A model generated the notes under the pieces. That model saw nothing but the letters and a program-made list of their open reading frames with translations, had not been told where the DNA came from and searched no databases. From Pseudomonas duriflava (GTDB lineage: Bacteria > Pseudomonadota > Gammaproteobacteria > Pseudomonadales > Pseudomonadaceae): DNA of 64,000 bases. The stretch lies in assembly GCF_007830155.1 (NCBI RefSeq), contig NZ_VLKY01000010.1:1-64000 (forward strand), read 5' to 3'. Position 1 is the first letter of the stretch. Each line of letters starts with the position of its first letter. Shown in pieces: positions 54,016-63,396 of the stretch. Position numbers and translations under genes: made by a program.

Positions 54016-56373
54016 GTGCAGCAGGGGTTTGTTCTTACCAGGCATTGGCGCGACACCTCTGCCGGCTCGGAAGTCGAGTTCTGGCTGGCTACCGATACAG
54101 GGCCGGTCCACCTCCGGCTACCCTACCAAGTTTCTGTTGCCTTTATGCCCTCCGAGTATAAAGACCACGCTCTATCGCTTATCCAGCGCGAGCCTGGTGT
54201 AGAGCTCCGGCCGCTGGCGCTGTGCGACTTTCGCCACCGACCAGTGATGGGTCTGTATTGCCCACAGTATCGCCAGCTTCTTCACTTAGCGAATCAGCTA
54301 AAGCAGATCGGGGCTGACCTCTACGAAGCTGACATTCGTCCGCATGAGCGCTACCTGATGGAGCGCTTTATTACGGCTCCGGTCTGGTTCAGCGGTACCC
54401 CAAACAGCAGTGGGCAGCTTTGCGATGCTCAGATGAAGCCTGCGCCTAGCTATCGCCCCAGGCTCAAACTGGCTTCACTCGACATCGAAACCAATGCCTA
54501 TGGCGATTTGTACTGTATAGGACTCGAAGGGTGCGGTCAGCGCCAGGTCTACATGCTGGGGCCGGCCAACGGCAGCCATAATGGGCTTGATTTCACGCTG
54601 GAATACTGTGATACCCGGGCTCAGTTGCTTGAACGCCTCAATCGGTGGCTCGTCGACTACGATCCTGATGCCATTATTGGCTGGAACGTTATCCAGTTCG
54701 ACCTGCGTGTACTTGAAGAACATGCAAAAAAGCTAAAGGTACCGCTGCGCCTTGGCCGCGGCGGTCAAGAGATCGAGTGGCGCGAGCACGGCTCTCAGCA
54801 TAAGCATTATTTTGCCTGTGCACCCGGGCGGCTTCTGATTGATGGAGTGGAAGCGCTACGTTCAGCGTTCTGGAGCTTCCCCTCGTTTAGCCTTGAGAAT
54901 GTCGCCCAGACGCTATTGGGCGAAGGCAAGGATATCGACAACCCGTACTCCCGCATGGCCTCGATCAATCGCATGTTTGCCGAGGACAAGCCGGCACTGG
55001 CACGTTACAACATCAAGGACTGCGAACTGGTTACTCGTATCTTTGAAAAGACCGAAATACTAACGTTTTTGCTGGAGCGCGCCAGTGTAACCGGCTTGCC
55101 TGCCGACCGGCATGGAGGCTCTGTTGCAGCCTTTACTCATTTGTACATGCCCCTCATGCATCGGCAAGGGTATGTGGCTCCAAATCTGGGAGAGCGTCCG
55201 CCAGAGATCAGTCCCGGCGGCTTTGTGATGGACTCCCGGCCGGGTCTGTATGATTCGGTGCTGGTGCTTGATTACAAAAGTCTTTACCCCTCGATTATCC
55301 GGACCTTCCTGATCGACCCGGTAGGCCTGATTGAAGGCTTGCGCTATCCAGACGACTGCGACTCGGTTCCCGGGTTTCGTGGCGGGCGCTTCTCCCGTAC
55401 CAAGCACTGCTTGCCTTCGATCGTTGAGCGAGTATGGAATGGCCGAGAAGTAGCCAAACGGGAAAACAACAAGCCTTTGTCCCAGGCGTTGAAAATCATC
55501 ATGAACGCCTTTTATGGCGTACTGGGCTCCAGTAGCTGCCGCTTCTTCGATCCTCGTCTGGCCTCATCCATCACGATGCGGGGCCATGCGATCATGCACC
55601 AGACCCGCGAGCTGATCGAAGCTCAAGGTTATACCGTTATCTATGGTGATACCGACTCGACGTTTGTTTGGTTGGGTCGAGCCCATAGTGAATCGGAAGC
55701 TACACGAATTGGTCAGTCCCTGGTGCACATGATCAATGGCTGGTGGCGTGAGCATCTGGCTCAGGAGTATGGCCTCTCCAGTGCACTTGAACTTCAGTTC
55801 GAGTCGCATTACAGCCGCTTCCTGATGCCAACGATTCGTGGCGCAGAAGAAGGCAGTAAGAAACGCTACGCCGGTTTTATCCAAAGAGAAGACGGCCAGG
55901 AAGAAATAGTTTTCAAGGGGCTTGAAACCGTCCGTACCGATTGGTCTCCACTCGCTCAACGATTTCAGCGGGAACTGTATCGGCTTGTCTTTAAAGGTGA
56001 GCCCTACGAAGCCTATGTGCGTAGCTATGTGTGCCAGACCTTGGCCGGTGAGCTGGATGATCTTCTGATCTTTCGCAAGCGGCTGCGTCGTCGACTAAAT
56101 GACTATCAGCGTAACGTGCCACCCCATGTGCGTGCTGCACGAATCGCCGATGCCTATAACGACAGACTAGGCCGTCCACGGCAGTATCAGAACGGCGGCT
56201 GGATCAAGTATCAAATGACTGTAACCGGCCCAGAACCGCTGGAGATCCGAACCTCGCCAATCGACTATGATCACTACATCAGGCGCCAGCTTGAACCGAT
56301 TGCCGACGCCATTCTGCCTTTTGTTAACGATCGCTTTGCCAGACTGATTGATGCTCAGCTAGCGCTGTTCTAG
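54016..56373 (+). CDS. polB: DNA polymerase II (family B)
   Basis: A 785-residue family B DNA polymerase, close to the 783 residues of E. coli PolB, used for repair and restart at stalled forks. The 3'-5' exonuclease domain has LASLDIETNAYGDLYCIGL (Exo I), GWNVIQFDLRVLEEH (Exo II) and YNIKDCELVTRIF (Exo III). The polymerase motifs are DYKSLYPSIIRTF (A), KIIMNAFYGVLGS (B) and YGDTDSTFVW (C). The start is GTG with AAGGAAG five bases upstream. It appears complete. It stands alone, in the usual SOS-type position, but no LexA box was identified. Confidence 0.95.
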   Translation: MQQGFVLTRHWRDTSAGSEVEFWLATDTGPVHLRLPYQVSVAFMPSEYKDHALSLIQREPGVELRPLALCDFRHRPVMGLYCPQYRQLLHLANQLKQIGADLYEADIRPHERYLMERFITAPVWFSGTPNSSGQLCDAQMKPAPSYRPRLKLASLDIETNAYGDLYCIGLEGCGQRQVYMLGPANGSHNGLDFTLEYCDTRAQLLERLNRWLVDYDPDAIIGWNVIQFDLRVLEEHAKKLKVPLRLGRGGQEIEWREHGSQHKHYFACAPGRLLIDGVEALRSAFWSFPSFSLENVAQTLLGEGKDIDNPYSRMASINRMFAEDKPALARYNIKDCELVTRIFEKTEILTFLLERASVTGLPADRHGGSVAAFTHLYMPLMHRQGYVAPNLGERPPEISPGGFVMDSRPGLYDSVLVLDYKSLYPSIIRTFLIDPVGLIEGLRYPDDCDSVPGFRGGRFSRTKHCLPSIVERVWNGREVAKRENNKPLSQALKIIMNAFYGVLGSSSCRFFDPRLASSITMRGHAIMHQTRELIEAQGYTVIYGDTDSTFVWLGRAHSESEATRIGQSLVHMINGWWREHLAQEYGLSSALELQFESHYSRFLMPTIRGAEEGSKKRYAGFIQREDGQEEIVFKGLETVRTDWSPLAQRFQRELYRLVFKGEPYEAYVRSYVCQTLAGELDDLLIFRKRLRRRLNDYQRNVPPHVRAARIADAYNDRLGRPRQYQNGGWIKYQMTVTGPEPLEIRTSPIDYDHYIRRQLEPIADAILPFVNDRFARLIDAQLALF

Positions 56374-56428
56374 GAAACCTACTCTCATTTTGCCTTACAT
56401 GCATCCTACCAGCTTACCGTAACAAGGC

Positions 56429-56854
56429 TCAGCCAGAATAAAGGTCGAGTGGCACGCCATCGGGACCGCGTTCTTCCGTAGTTTCGGTGCTTGAAAGAGT
56501 CTTGCCAAAGACTAGAAGCTCCAGCCGCTCGCGCTCTTCATCCGTGGGTAAAGCGGTCTCGTCGATATTTCTTGAATTAAGTACAGCAGGCGGATCGTTG
56601 GGAAGCGTGCTCGGGTGATAACAGCCTTCCGCATCGATATGGATCCAGCCGTACCACTCGCTGGCCACGTGTTCGGCGCATCCGTCCTTTAACCTTACAT
56701 ACCAGTCAACAAGGCGTAACCGTTTACCGGCTAGTCCTATAGGAGCTGCCTCTGAATGCACCATAGCGACATAAAGCGAATGCGGCAGGGAATGCACCTG
56801 ACCGGCCTCGTCCAGAAGAAAGGTAAATGATGCATACCGGGCTGACTCACTCAT
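56429..56854 (-). CDS. Conserved-looking hypothetical protein
   Basis: A 141-residue soluble acidic protein with no recognised domain. It has no signal peptide or membrane helix. The sequence is rich in aromatic and charged residues (RLRLVDWYVRLKDGCAEHVASEWYGWIHIDAEG) and ends in a Glu-rich tail. A good GGAGG ribosome binding site lies 6 bases before the ATG, which supports expression. It lies 85 bases downstream of glnK and may be co-transcribed. Function unknown. Confidence 0.65.
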   Translation of the reverse strand: MSESARYASFTFLLDEAGQVHSLPHSLYVAMVHSEAAPIGLAGKRLRLVDWYVRLKDGCAEHVASEWYGWIHIDAEGCYHPSTLPNDPPAVLNSRNIDETALPTDEERERLELLVFGKTLSSTETTEERGPDGVPLDLYSG

Positions 56855-56939
56855 GGCACACCTCCATTCGTATCATCTCGCCTGTAGAAAAAGGAACAGC
56901 TTGGCGTCTCGGTCATCCGCTTAAGCGACTCATGCGCCT

Positions 56940-57278
56940 TCAAACAGCACTGGCGTCCGTCTCGCCGGTGCGTATACGAATGACCTTGTCCAGATCGGAG
57001 ATGAATATCTTGCCATCCCCCACATTGCCGGACCTGGCAGTCTGGATAACCACCTCGATGACTCGTTCGCAAAACTCATCGGTCACAACAACTTCGAGCT
57101 TTATCTTGGGCACGAACCCCACAACGTACTCGGCGCCCCGGTAGAGCTCGAAGTGTCCTTTCTGTCGTCCAAAACCGCGCACTTCCGTGATTGTGATGCC
57201 TTGGACACCGATGTCCGACAGAGCCTCATGCACAGCAGCAAGCTTGGACGGTTTGATGATGGCAGCGACTAGCTTCAT
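56940..57278 (-). CDS. glnK: Nitrogen regulatory PII protein
   Basis: A 112-residue PII signal-transduction trimer subunit that reports nitrogen and energy status (2-oxoglutarate, ATP/ADP) to its targets. The N-terminus KLVAAIIKPSKL is typical. The uridylylation tyrosine is Y51 in the T-loop (ELYRGAEYVVGFVPK), and the ATP-binding C-terminus GDGKIFISDLDKVIRIRTGE is present. The gene is not next to amtB, so the exact paralogue (GlnB or GlnK) is uncertain. GGGAG lies 7 bases before the ATG. Confidence 0.92.
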   Translation of the reverse strand: MKLVAAIIKPSKLAAVHEALSDIGVQGITITEVRGFGRQKGHFELYRGAEYVVGFVPKIKLEVVVTDEFCERVIEVVIQTARSGNVGDGKIFISDLDKVIRIRTGETDASAV

Positions 57279-57436
57279 GGCGGACTCCCGATTCCCAAGG
57301 TTTAATCATCCTCTGTCATCGGATAAGGCAGGATACGTTCGGTTCCTATTTCTGGATCATCTCTTTGGAAAATACTTAAAGATAGAACCTGAGCCTCCAT
57401 GCCCAGGTAATGCTTTCATGCTATCCGCAGCGCGAT

Positions 57437-59116
57437 CTAGCGAGACCGGCTCGTGCAAAAAAAGCTAGATGCAGATTCAGGATTGCCTTTTCCAATGTAG
57501 GTTGCTACTTGAGGATAGGGGCAAAGTGGACGCGTACGGGTAGGAGACCAATCTGCTGGGAGATCCGAGTTTTCTCCACCAGGATTACCAGCCCCGCGTG
57601 CCTGGGCAATCACCCGGTCCGGGGCCTTGCCCTTCTCTACCCAGTTGACCAGCGGTGTTAGCATGTCGAATTGATCCGTCGCTGGCCCACCCGAGCAATG
57701 TCCCATCCCAGGTACGGGAAAGAAGCGAACAAACCTATCAGCCTTCCCATGATTGGCTTTTTGCAGCTCTTCATACCAGGCGGCTGTGTCCTCGACAGAA
57801 AAGATGGCATCACTGACGCCATGGTAGACCATGACCTTTGCACCACGCTCCTTTAACTCGGAGAGATCGGTGGGGGCAGGCGGTGTCATGAATGACATAG
57901 CGGATTGCGTATAAACGCTGTCGGTGCGATTGACCCGTCGCAAAAGATTGTCAATCGACGCATTCAGGGTAAAGGCCGTGCCGTCGAACGTAGCAGGATT
58001 CTCGGGCGGTACGCCAAATACGATTCCGACAGCTGCCGAATCCCGCGTCAGCGGCGACTCGAACTCCCAGGAGGCAACGCCTGTTGTACCCAGCCCGCTG
58101 TCATAGGGAAAAGGCGCATATACCGGTTTTCCGTTACTGGTAACAGGACCTTTAAAAATCGGCTCTATTGCCTGCTTTTGCGCAAGACTTAGGCAACTGC
58201 CATCCCGCGTATCGGTACACGTAGGCACATCTCGTTTAATGCTGAAGGTACGTTGGCAGCGAGGAAAATCCCCAATGATGTCATCTTCGAGTCCATCAAG
58301 CTTGTCGCAGCGGTCCAAGACCTTTTGAGATACCAGTGCTCTTTCGGCTGCTGTAAAAGCGGTAGATAGGTCTCCTGGGTCAGTTGCGACTTTGGCGTAC
58401 TGCTGTGCACCGTAAATGCTGGCAATGGCGGCTAGCGGAAGCCTGTACCCAGGGGCACCTGCCAGGAAGCCGTCATATTCATTAGCCAGGCGATTCATGG
58501 CTACAAACGTATGACGTCCTCCGTTCGAGCAGCCTCCAAAGTAGGAATGTGCCGGACGTACACCATAAGCAATCTTCAAAGCACTTTTAGCCATAGATGT
58601 GAGGGTAGCGGCCGCTTGATAGCCGTAATCGAGCCGCGCTTGTGGATCGATACCAAACGAGGGATTTTGCGCGCCCGTATGTCCGGCATCCGAGCTGAGC
58701 ACAGCAAAACCTTGATCCAACGCATTGGTTACTGGCCCTCCACCTAATCCACCAGTGGCTGTCAGTACATTGCCATCCAAACCGCCATTGGCCTGATAAT
58801 AAAAGCGACCATTCCATTCTTGAGGTAGACGCATCTCAAAACCAATCGCGTAGGTTTCTCCATCAACTCCGGTGCGACGGTTCATACGGCCTGTCACTAA
58901 ACAGTGCGCTGCAATATCACGCCCTCCAACAGTCAACCCACCCGCCTTGATGTATGTCGCTTGATCAATAAGAGTGTTTGGAAGCGCAGACAACTTGACC
59001 TGCAACATATCGCAGCTGCCATGAAGCGAGGTGGCATGTGCAGATGAAGCCGCCATAATGGAAAATCCTAAACAACAGAAACGCCGGGTTAGGATAGATA
59101 AGGAGATAATATTCAC
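57437..59116 (-). CDS. Tannase/feruloyl esterase family protein
   Basis: A 559-residue exported esterase. An N-terminal signal sequence (SILTRRFCCLGFSIMAASSAHA) is followed by the tannase fold with the family's CS-D-HC disulfide signature: the catalytic serine lies in YFGGCSNGGRHTFVAMN (Cys next to Ser, near residue 195) and the catalytic histidine in GMGHCSGGPAT (His next to Cys, near residue 480). It would hydrolyse ester bonds of plant phenolics such as gallate or ferulate esters, or related aromatic esters. The start is GTG at 59116. It stands alone on the minus strand and suggests contact with plant-derived material. Confidence 0.92.
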   Translation of the reverse strand: MNIISLSILTRRFCCLGFSIMAASSAHATSLHGSCDMLQVKLSALPNTLIDQATYIKAGGLTVGGRDIAAHCLVTGRMNRRTGVDGETYAIGFEMRLPQEWNGRFYYQANGGLDGNVLTATGGLGGGPVTNALDQGFAVLSSDAGHTGAQNPSFGIDPQARLDYGYQAAATLTSMAKSALKIAYGVRPAHSYFGGCSNGGRHTFVAMNRLANEYDGFLAGAPGYRLPLAAIASIYGAQQYAKVATDPGDLSTAFTAAERALVSQKVLDRCDKLDGLEDDIIGDFPRCQRTFSIKRDVPTCTDTRDGSCLSLAQKQAIEPIFKGPVTSNGKPVYAPFPYDSGLGTTGVASWEFESPLTRDSAAVGIVFGVPPENPATFDGTAFTLNASIDNLLRRVNRTDSVYTQSAMSFMTPPAPTDLSELKERGAKVMVYHGVSDAIFSVEDTAAWYEELQKANHGKADRFVRFFPVPGMGHCSGGPATDQFDMLTPLVNWVEKGKAPDRVIAQARGAGNPGGENSDLPADWSPTRTRPLCPYPQVATYIGKGNPESASSFFCTSRSR

Positions 59117-59362
59117 GTGTGCTTCTCTTTGTTGTGGTTATTGTTGGATCGCTAGGCCTGTATAGCATCGATAAAGAAACTGCCAACCTATACTGGTGCA
59201 GATAATTAATAACATTAACTACTTTATGCAAGAGTTGCAGTCATTAATTCCGCACGTGATTACAAAAAACTGAAAAAGCAGTCTTCGATGGACTCAGTAG
59301 GCATGAACTCTTTTCGGACACATAAGCTCCAACGCAGGCATGACTATCAATCGGAGAAGACC

Positions 59363-59569
59363 ATGCAAAACTCCCTGGCTTATGTCGTGTTACTAGCGGG
59401 CGTACTTGGTTTGGCAGCCTGTGAAAAGACAACCGAGAACAACGAACAAGGCGATAAACCCACCAACGAGCAGGCCCAGGGTGCCGTGACAGCGTCACCG
59501 GACCAAAAGGGTGAACAGGAACTAGCCCCTGCTGCGAGAGCTTCGGATCAGAACAAGCCCCAGCAATAA
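59363..59569 (+). CDS. Small lipoprotein of unknown function
   Basis: A 68-residue protein with a lipoprotein signal: hydrophobic stretch MQNSLAYVVLLAGVLGLAAC with lipobox LAAC at residues 17-20, then a short Glu/Gln/Thr-rich mature part without charge pattern of a known family. GGAG lies 8 bases before the ATG. Function unknown; small envelope lipoproteins of this type are common. Confidence 0.7.
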   Translation: MQNSLAYVVLLAGVLGLAACEKTTENNEQGDKPTNEQAQGAVTASPDQKGEQELAPAARASDQNKPQQ

Positions 59570-59583
59570 CAGACGGTTTATAC

Positions 59584-59609
59584 AGGAGCAGACAGTATGG
59601 TCTGCTCCT
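59584..59609. terminator. Hairpin between lipoprotein and CDF gene remnant
   Basis: AGGAGCAGAC (59584-59593) pairs with GTCTGCTCCT (59600-59609). It lies between convergent genes; the T-tract is weak. Confidence 0.6.
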
Positions 59610-59637
59610 ACACAACCATGCCTGCCTTGTCTGGCTC

Positions 59638-60263
59638 TCACTTTGCTAATGGGCAAGTGTGATGCGAACTGCCTTGCTCAATCTGTAATGTACTGTGATA
59701 AATGGCAAAATCATGTTTGAGGGTTCGCATGGTCTCGTCCATGAAGTGATCCCCTGGGTAGCCTTGAGGTATGACAAGATGTACCGTCAGGGCATTTTCC
59801 GTGGTGCTCATTCCCCAGACATGCAAATCATGGAGATCGTCCACGCCGGGCCGATTGCGTAGGTAGGCCTCGATAGCGGTCAGATCAATCTGCTGTGGCA
59901 CAGCGTTGAGCGACAGCTGAACAGAATCTCGTAGTAATGACCATGTGCTGATCAGAATCACGGCGACGATCACCAAGCTCAGCAGCGGATCGATCCACTG
60001 CCAGCCTGTAACCATAATGATCAGGCCCGCCGCCACTACTCCTAACGACACAGCCGCATCGGCGGCCATATGTAGAAACGCACCGCGAATATTAAGATCG
60101 CCTTTGCTGCCTCGAATGAACAGAACAGCAGAGACAGTATTGATAACGACCCCTATTGCCGCTACCACCATGACGGGAGCATTGCAATCATAAATGCCTT
60201 GCTCTAGGGGTTCACTGCGTCATGAGCGTGATGATCATGAGCGTGCCCTGTCGAATGTGTCAT
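59638..60263 (-). pseudogene. Cation diffusion facilitator with internal deletion
   Basis: The C-terminal 177 residues (MVVAAIGVVINTVSAVLFIRGSKGDLNIRGAFLHMAADAAVSLGVV... to SSHHTCPLAK) are a CDF (CzcD/ZitB-like) metal exporter part with the HMAAD metal motif and the cytoplasmic domain. A typical His-rich CDF N-terminus (MTHSTGHAHDHHAHDAVNP) starts at 60263 but meets a TAG, and the two parts are in different frames. About 90-110 residues of the transmembrane N-terminal half (including the first metal-site half) are missing. This looks like an internal deletion that disabled the gene. A short protein from 60171 is still open but unlikely to work. Confidence 0.75.
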
Positions 60264-60439
60264 TGCCTGCCCCAACTATTCACCTGCCTATTAGAGTTTG
60301 GATTCGTGTGGTAGCTATGGGTTCATAACAGTTCGTTAAAGCACTAGGCCGCCCTTCTAGCGGCAAAGCGATAATGGGATCGATTTTCACCGGGCAACTG
60401 TGCATGATTTGCACCTTTTGCAGTCCCGAGCATGCCGTT

Positions 60440-61636
60440 ATGAATTTGCGTTTGTGCCTGATCGTGATGACGGCCTTGGCCGTTATCACCGATAACATGC
60501 TGATTCCTTTTTACCCACAATATTTCGCTAACCGGTTTGGAAACCCGAAGCCGGAGCAGGTTGGCGCCTACCTGGCGGCTATTTGTGTGATCGTAATGTT
60601 TGCCTTTCCCCTGTGGGCACGTTTGGCCAAACGGATACATCCGATTCGTATTTTGATCTGGACGCAGCTCGCGGCCGGTCTGCTCTGCGTGGCCTGCTAT
60701 ACGATCGACTCGCTTCCCGTATTCTGGGTTGTGTCTCTGATCATGGTGGTTTTCAAGGGTAGCTACTTGCTCATGTATCCCTATGTCATGAGCCTGGAAC
60801 ACAAGGAAAGCCATACCCAGACGATTGGTACGCTTTCCGTTGTGGTCCACTTCGGTGCCATTCTGGGCGCCGCCGTGGGCGGATTGGTTTTGCAAGCGCT
60901 TGAGATTGGTGAAGTTTTTCTAATCATGGCGTTAGGCGACTTTGTGCAGATGGCAATCTGTATGCACCTGATGCGCAGCCGTCCACCAGCCTCCGGGGAG
61001 GCTGGCTCTGACGAGTCGGCAGCAGGCACTGAAACGGTAACAGCATCACCAGCCCGTACAGCCAATAATCTGATCATATTCAAACTATGCCTGCTCATGC
61101 TGCTGTTCTATTTCAGCGCTTATGTCATACGGCCTTTCTTCTCAGTCTTCTGGCAGCAGGTTTCAGCCTTGGAAAGCGAGCTGATTACCGGCTTTGTGTA
61201 TTCCTTGCCGGGTGCCGTTGCCTTGGTCGCCTTATGGTGGAGCAAACGGGCAGGAAAGCAAGGGAGTGGCCGCCAGAGCATCATGGCAGCCCTACTGCTT
61301 GGTGCCTGTGGCATTTTCATGCAGGCGTTCTCCCATGAGGCGCTTATTCTCCTTGGCCGGGTCCTGTTTGGCTGGTCGCTCTACCAGGTTACAGTTCGAC
61401 TGGACGCCCTAATGTTTGAAATGAGCAGTCCCGAGGCCTACGCCATAGACTTCAGTAAGATCAATTTCTTCCAAAGTCTGGGCGTCATGTGTTCGTCTTA
61501 CGGAGCCGGTCTGCTGGTCAGCCACTACGACCTTACCGCACCCTTCTGGGTCGGAGCTGCGGGACTGCTGGTAACAGCCATCCTGTTTCCCTGGCTGGTT
61601 AGAATGCCCGCCAGGGTTGCTACATCAGTACCCTGA
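60440..61636 (+). CDS. MFS transporter, probable siderophore exporter
   Basis: A 398-residue (from the ATG at 60440) major-facilitator protein with about twelve membrane segments; an ATG at 60374 would add 22 residues that do not look like an MFS N-terminus. N-terminal LRLCLIVMTALAVITDNMLIPFYPQYF and LARLRLAK-like loop segments are typical. It lies just upstream of FhuF-like and FhuCB-like genes on the same strand, so export of a siderophore or uptake of its product is a good guess. No ribosome binding site favours either start clearly. Confidence 0.78.
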   Translation: MNLRLCLIVMTALAVITDNMLIPFYPQYFANRFGNPKPEQVGAYLAAICVIVMFAFPLWARLAKRIHPIRILIWTQLAAGLLCVACYTIDSLPVFWVVSLIMVVFKGSYLLMYPYVMSLEHKESHTQTIGTLSVVVHFGAILGAAVGGLVLQALEIGEVFLIMALGDFVQMAICMHLMRSRPPASGEAGSDESAAGTETVTASPARTANNLIIFKLCLLMLLFYFSAYVIRPFFSVFWQQVSALESELITGFVYSLPGAVALVALWWSKRAGKQGSGRQSIMAALLLGACGIFMQAFSHEALILLGRVLFGWSLYQVTVRLDALMFEMSSPEAYAIDFSKINFFQSLGVMCSSYGAGLLVSHYDLTAPFWVGAAGLLVTAILFPWLVRMPARVATSVP

Positions 61637-61744
61637 ACACTAACTACAACGTTTAGATTCCTAAAATCTCTTTGGAGTGGCGCAACAGCGCTACTCCAGG
61701 CATCAAGCTTCGACGTCATTACACCCTGTCATTAGCCGGGTTAT

Positions 61745-61763
61745 CGAAATGATAATTTGATGC
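61745..61763. promoter_or_regulatory. Possible Fur box
   Basis: AATGATAAT (61748-61756) matches half of the GATAATGATAATCATTATC consensus, the other half is poor. It lies about 100 bases upstream of the siderophore reductase gene, the position expected for iron control. Confidence 0.35.
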
Positions 61764-61866
61764 ATTTGTATTTCGGTGATTAAATTAGACGCAGCTGAGC
61801 CTAGCCTCCGAGCCGCCTGCCAGGCAGTTCGTATCTCAGGTTAATTCTTCTCTTCTGGGTCTGACC

Positions 61867-62643
61867 ATGACGATTCAGGTAAAAACCGACCTCATACGCT
61901 TGCTGGATCTGACAGCTCTTTCCCTTCCAGGACTTAATGGGCGGATCGGCCATGCAGGACCCAATGACTTAACCTGCGGCGCGGCGGAGAATGAAGCGCG
62001 TCTTCAAGCACTACTTGAGCATTGGCAGACCGCCTACCCTGAAGCCGGACCGCACTATTGGTCGGCACGCTGCTGGACATTGACGATCTGGCAGCCTATT
62101 TACCTGAGTATTCTTGGTGTTCACCTCGGAGGTTGTGCTCCTTCCCTGGCTAACATGGGCCAATGTGTTACCAATGGGTTCGTCGCCGGCTTCTGTCTAC
62201 CGGATCATTGTCCTCGCGTGGCCAAACAGGACGACCTGATTTGCTTTGCCGGGGAACAATTACGGGATCTGTGTGAGCGTCAGCTAGAAGAAGTCAGCAC
62301 CGTACTCAAGATCAGCCCGAAAATGGCCCGGAGGCTACAGGCCGACTATGTTCTGGCTGCCTTGCTGTTCATTCAGAAAAACCAACGGGACCGGGTATCC
62401 AACGAGCGTTTGCGTGAACTGGAAGGCCTATGGCTGCATGTGCTGGGGCTGGAAGGCCACAGCGAATTGATCAGCATCACGCTGGACGATGGCTGCGAGC
62501 GTCTTGCCTTGGGCCGCAAGGTTTGCTGCCAGCACTTTCGGCGTGCCGATGGTGAGCTGTGCAGCACATGCCCCAAGCTCAAACAGGAAGAACGAATTGC
62601 CCGCCTACGCCAGGAGCTGACGCTTGATGCTGCAACTGAATGA
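61867..62643 (+). CDS. Siderophore ferric iron reductase, FhuF-like
   Basis: A 258-residue cytoplasmic protein of the FhuF-type siderophore-iron reductase family, which releases iron from imported ferrisiderophores. The diagnostic [2Fe-2S] ligand pattern C-C-x10-C-x2-C is present near the C-terminus (KVCCQHFRRADGELCSTC, about residues 223-240). The N-terminal half shows the loosely conserved WxxR-type helices seen in the family (HYWSARCWTLTIWQPIYLSILGVHL). It overlaps the ATPase gene by about 17 bases, so the products are coupled. It forms one operon with the ABC transporter genes downstream. Confidence 0.85.
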   Translation: MTIQVKTDLIRLLDLTALSLPGLNGRIGHAGPNDLTCGAAENEARLQALLEHWQTAYPEAGPHYWSARCWTLTIWQPIYLSILGVHLGGCAPSLANMGQCVTNGFVAGFCLPDHCPRVAKQDDLICFAGEQLRDLCERQLEEVSTVLKISPKMARRLQADYVLAALLFIQKNQRDRVSNERLRELEGLWLHVLGLEGHSELISITLDDGCERLALGRKVCCQHFRRADGELCSTCPKLKQEERIARLRQELTLDAATE

Positions 62644-63394
62644 TATCCGCGTGCATCGCGGCGGCCGACTCATCCTGACGCTGGATAATCTACGCCTGGC
62701 CGGCAATGAATTAACCGTTATTCTTGGCCACAACGGCTCGGGCAAATCGACCCTGATGAACCTGCTGGCCAGACAGGCCCAGCCGGACAGCGGCCGTATC
62801 GAGCTGGATGGCCAGCCTATCGGCACCTTTAGTCAGCGCGACTTTGCACGGCGTATCGCCTTTCTTCCTCAACGCCTGCCTGAAGTAGCCGGACTGACCG
62901 TACGGGAGCTGGTTCGCCTGGGACGCTTTCCCTGGCGTGGCCTGCTGGGCCGTTGGCAGCACGACGATCAGACGCTGATCGAACACGCTATGCAGCAGAC
63001 CGATGTAGCCCATTATGCCGATCACTTGACCGACACGCTTTCAGGTGGCGAACGCCAGCGGGCCTGGATTGCCATGCTACTGGCTCAGCAATCACCGTTG
63101 ATCCTGTTAGACGAACCGACGTCGGCTCTGGATCTGTCCCATCAGTACGAGTTGATGGGCCTCCTTCACGAACTCAACAAAAAAACAGGACGCGGTATTG
63201 TGGTCATCCTGCACGACATCAACCTGGCCACCCGCTTTGCCGACCGTATCGTCGCGCTCAAGCGAGGCCGGTTATTCTTCGACGGTACGCCGGAAGCCTT
63301 GCTCTCCAGCCATGTGCTATCGGAGCTTTACGATATCGACATTCAGTTGCTCGACCAGCCGGACGCCCAGCGCAAGATTGCGGTCGTTGCCTAA
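62627..63394 (+). CDS. fhuC: Iron-siderophore ABC transporter ATP-binding protein (FhuC-like)
   Basis: A 255-residue ABC ATPase. Walker A is GHNGSGKST (about residues 36-44), the Q-loop FLPQR, the signature LSGGERQRAW, Walker B LILLDEPTSALDLSHQ and the H-loop VILHDINLAT. It belongs to the FepC/FhuC class that drives import of ferrisiderophores through a FecCD-type permease. The ATG at 62627 is used; a TTG one codon before is an alternative, and AGGAG lies 7-10 bases upstream. It overlaps the FhuF-like gene and is followed 2 bases after its stop codon by the permease gene. Confidence 0.9.
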   Translation: MLQLNDIRVHRGGRLILTLDNLRLAGNELTVILGHNGSGKSTLMNLLARQAQPDSGRIELDGQPIGTFSQRDFARRIAFLPQRLPEVAGLTVRELVRLGRFPWRGLLGRWQHDDQTLIEHAMQQTDVAHYADHLTDTLSGGERQRAWIAMLLAQQSPLILLDEPTSALDLSHQYELMGLLHELNKKTGRGIVVILHDINLATRFADRIVALKRGRLFFDGTPEALLSSHVLSELYDIDIQLLDQPDAQRKIAVVA

Positions 63395-63396
63395 CC

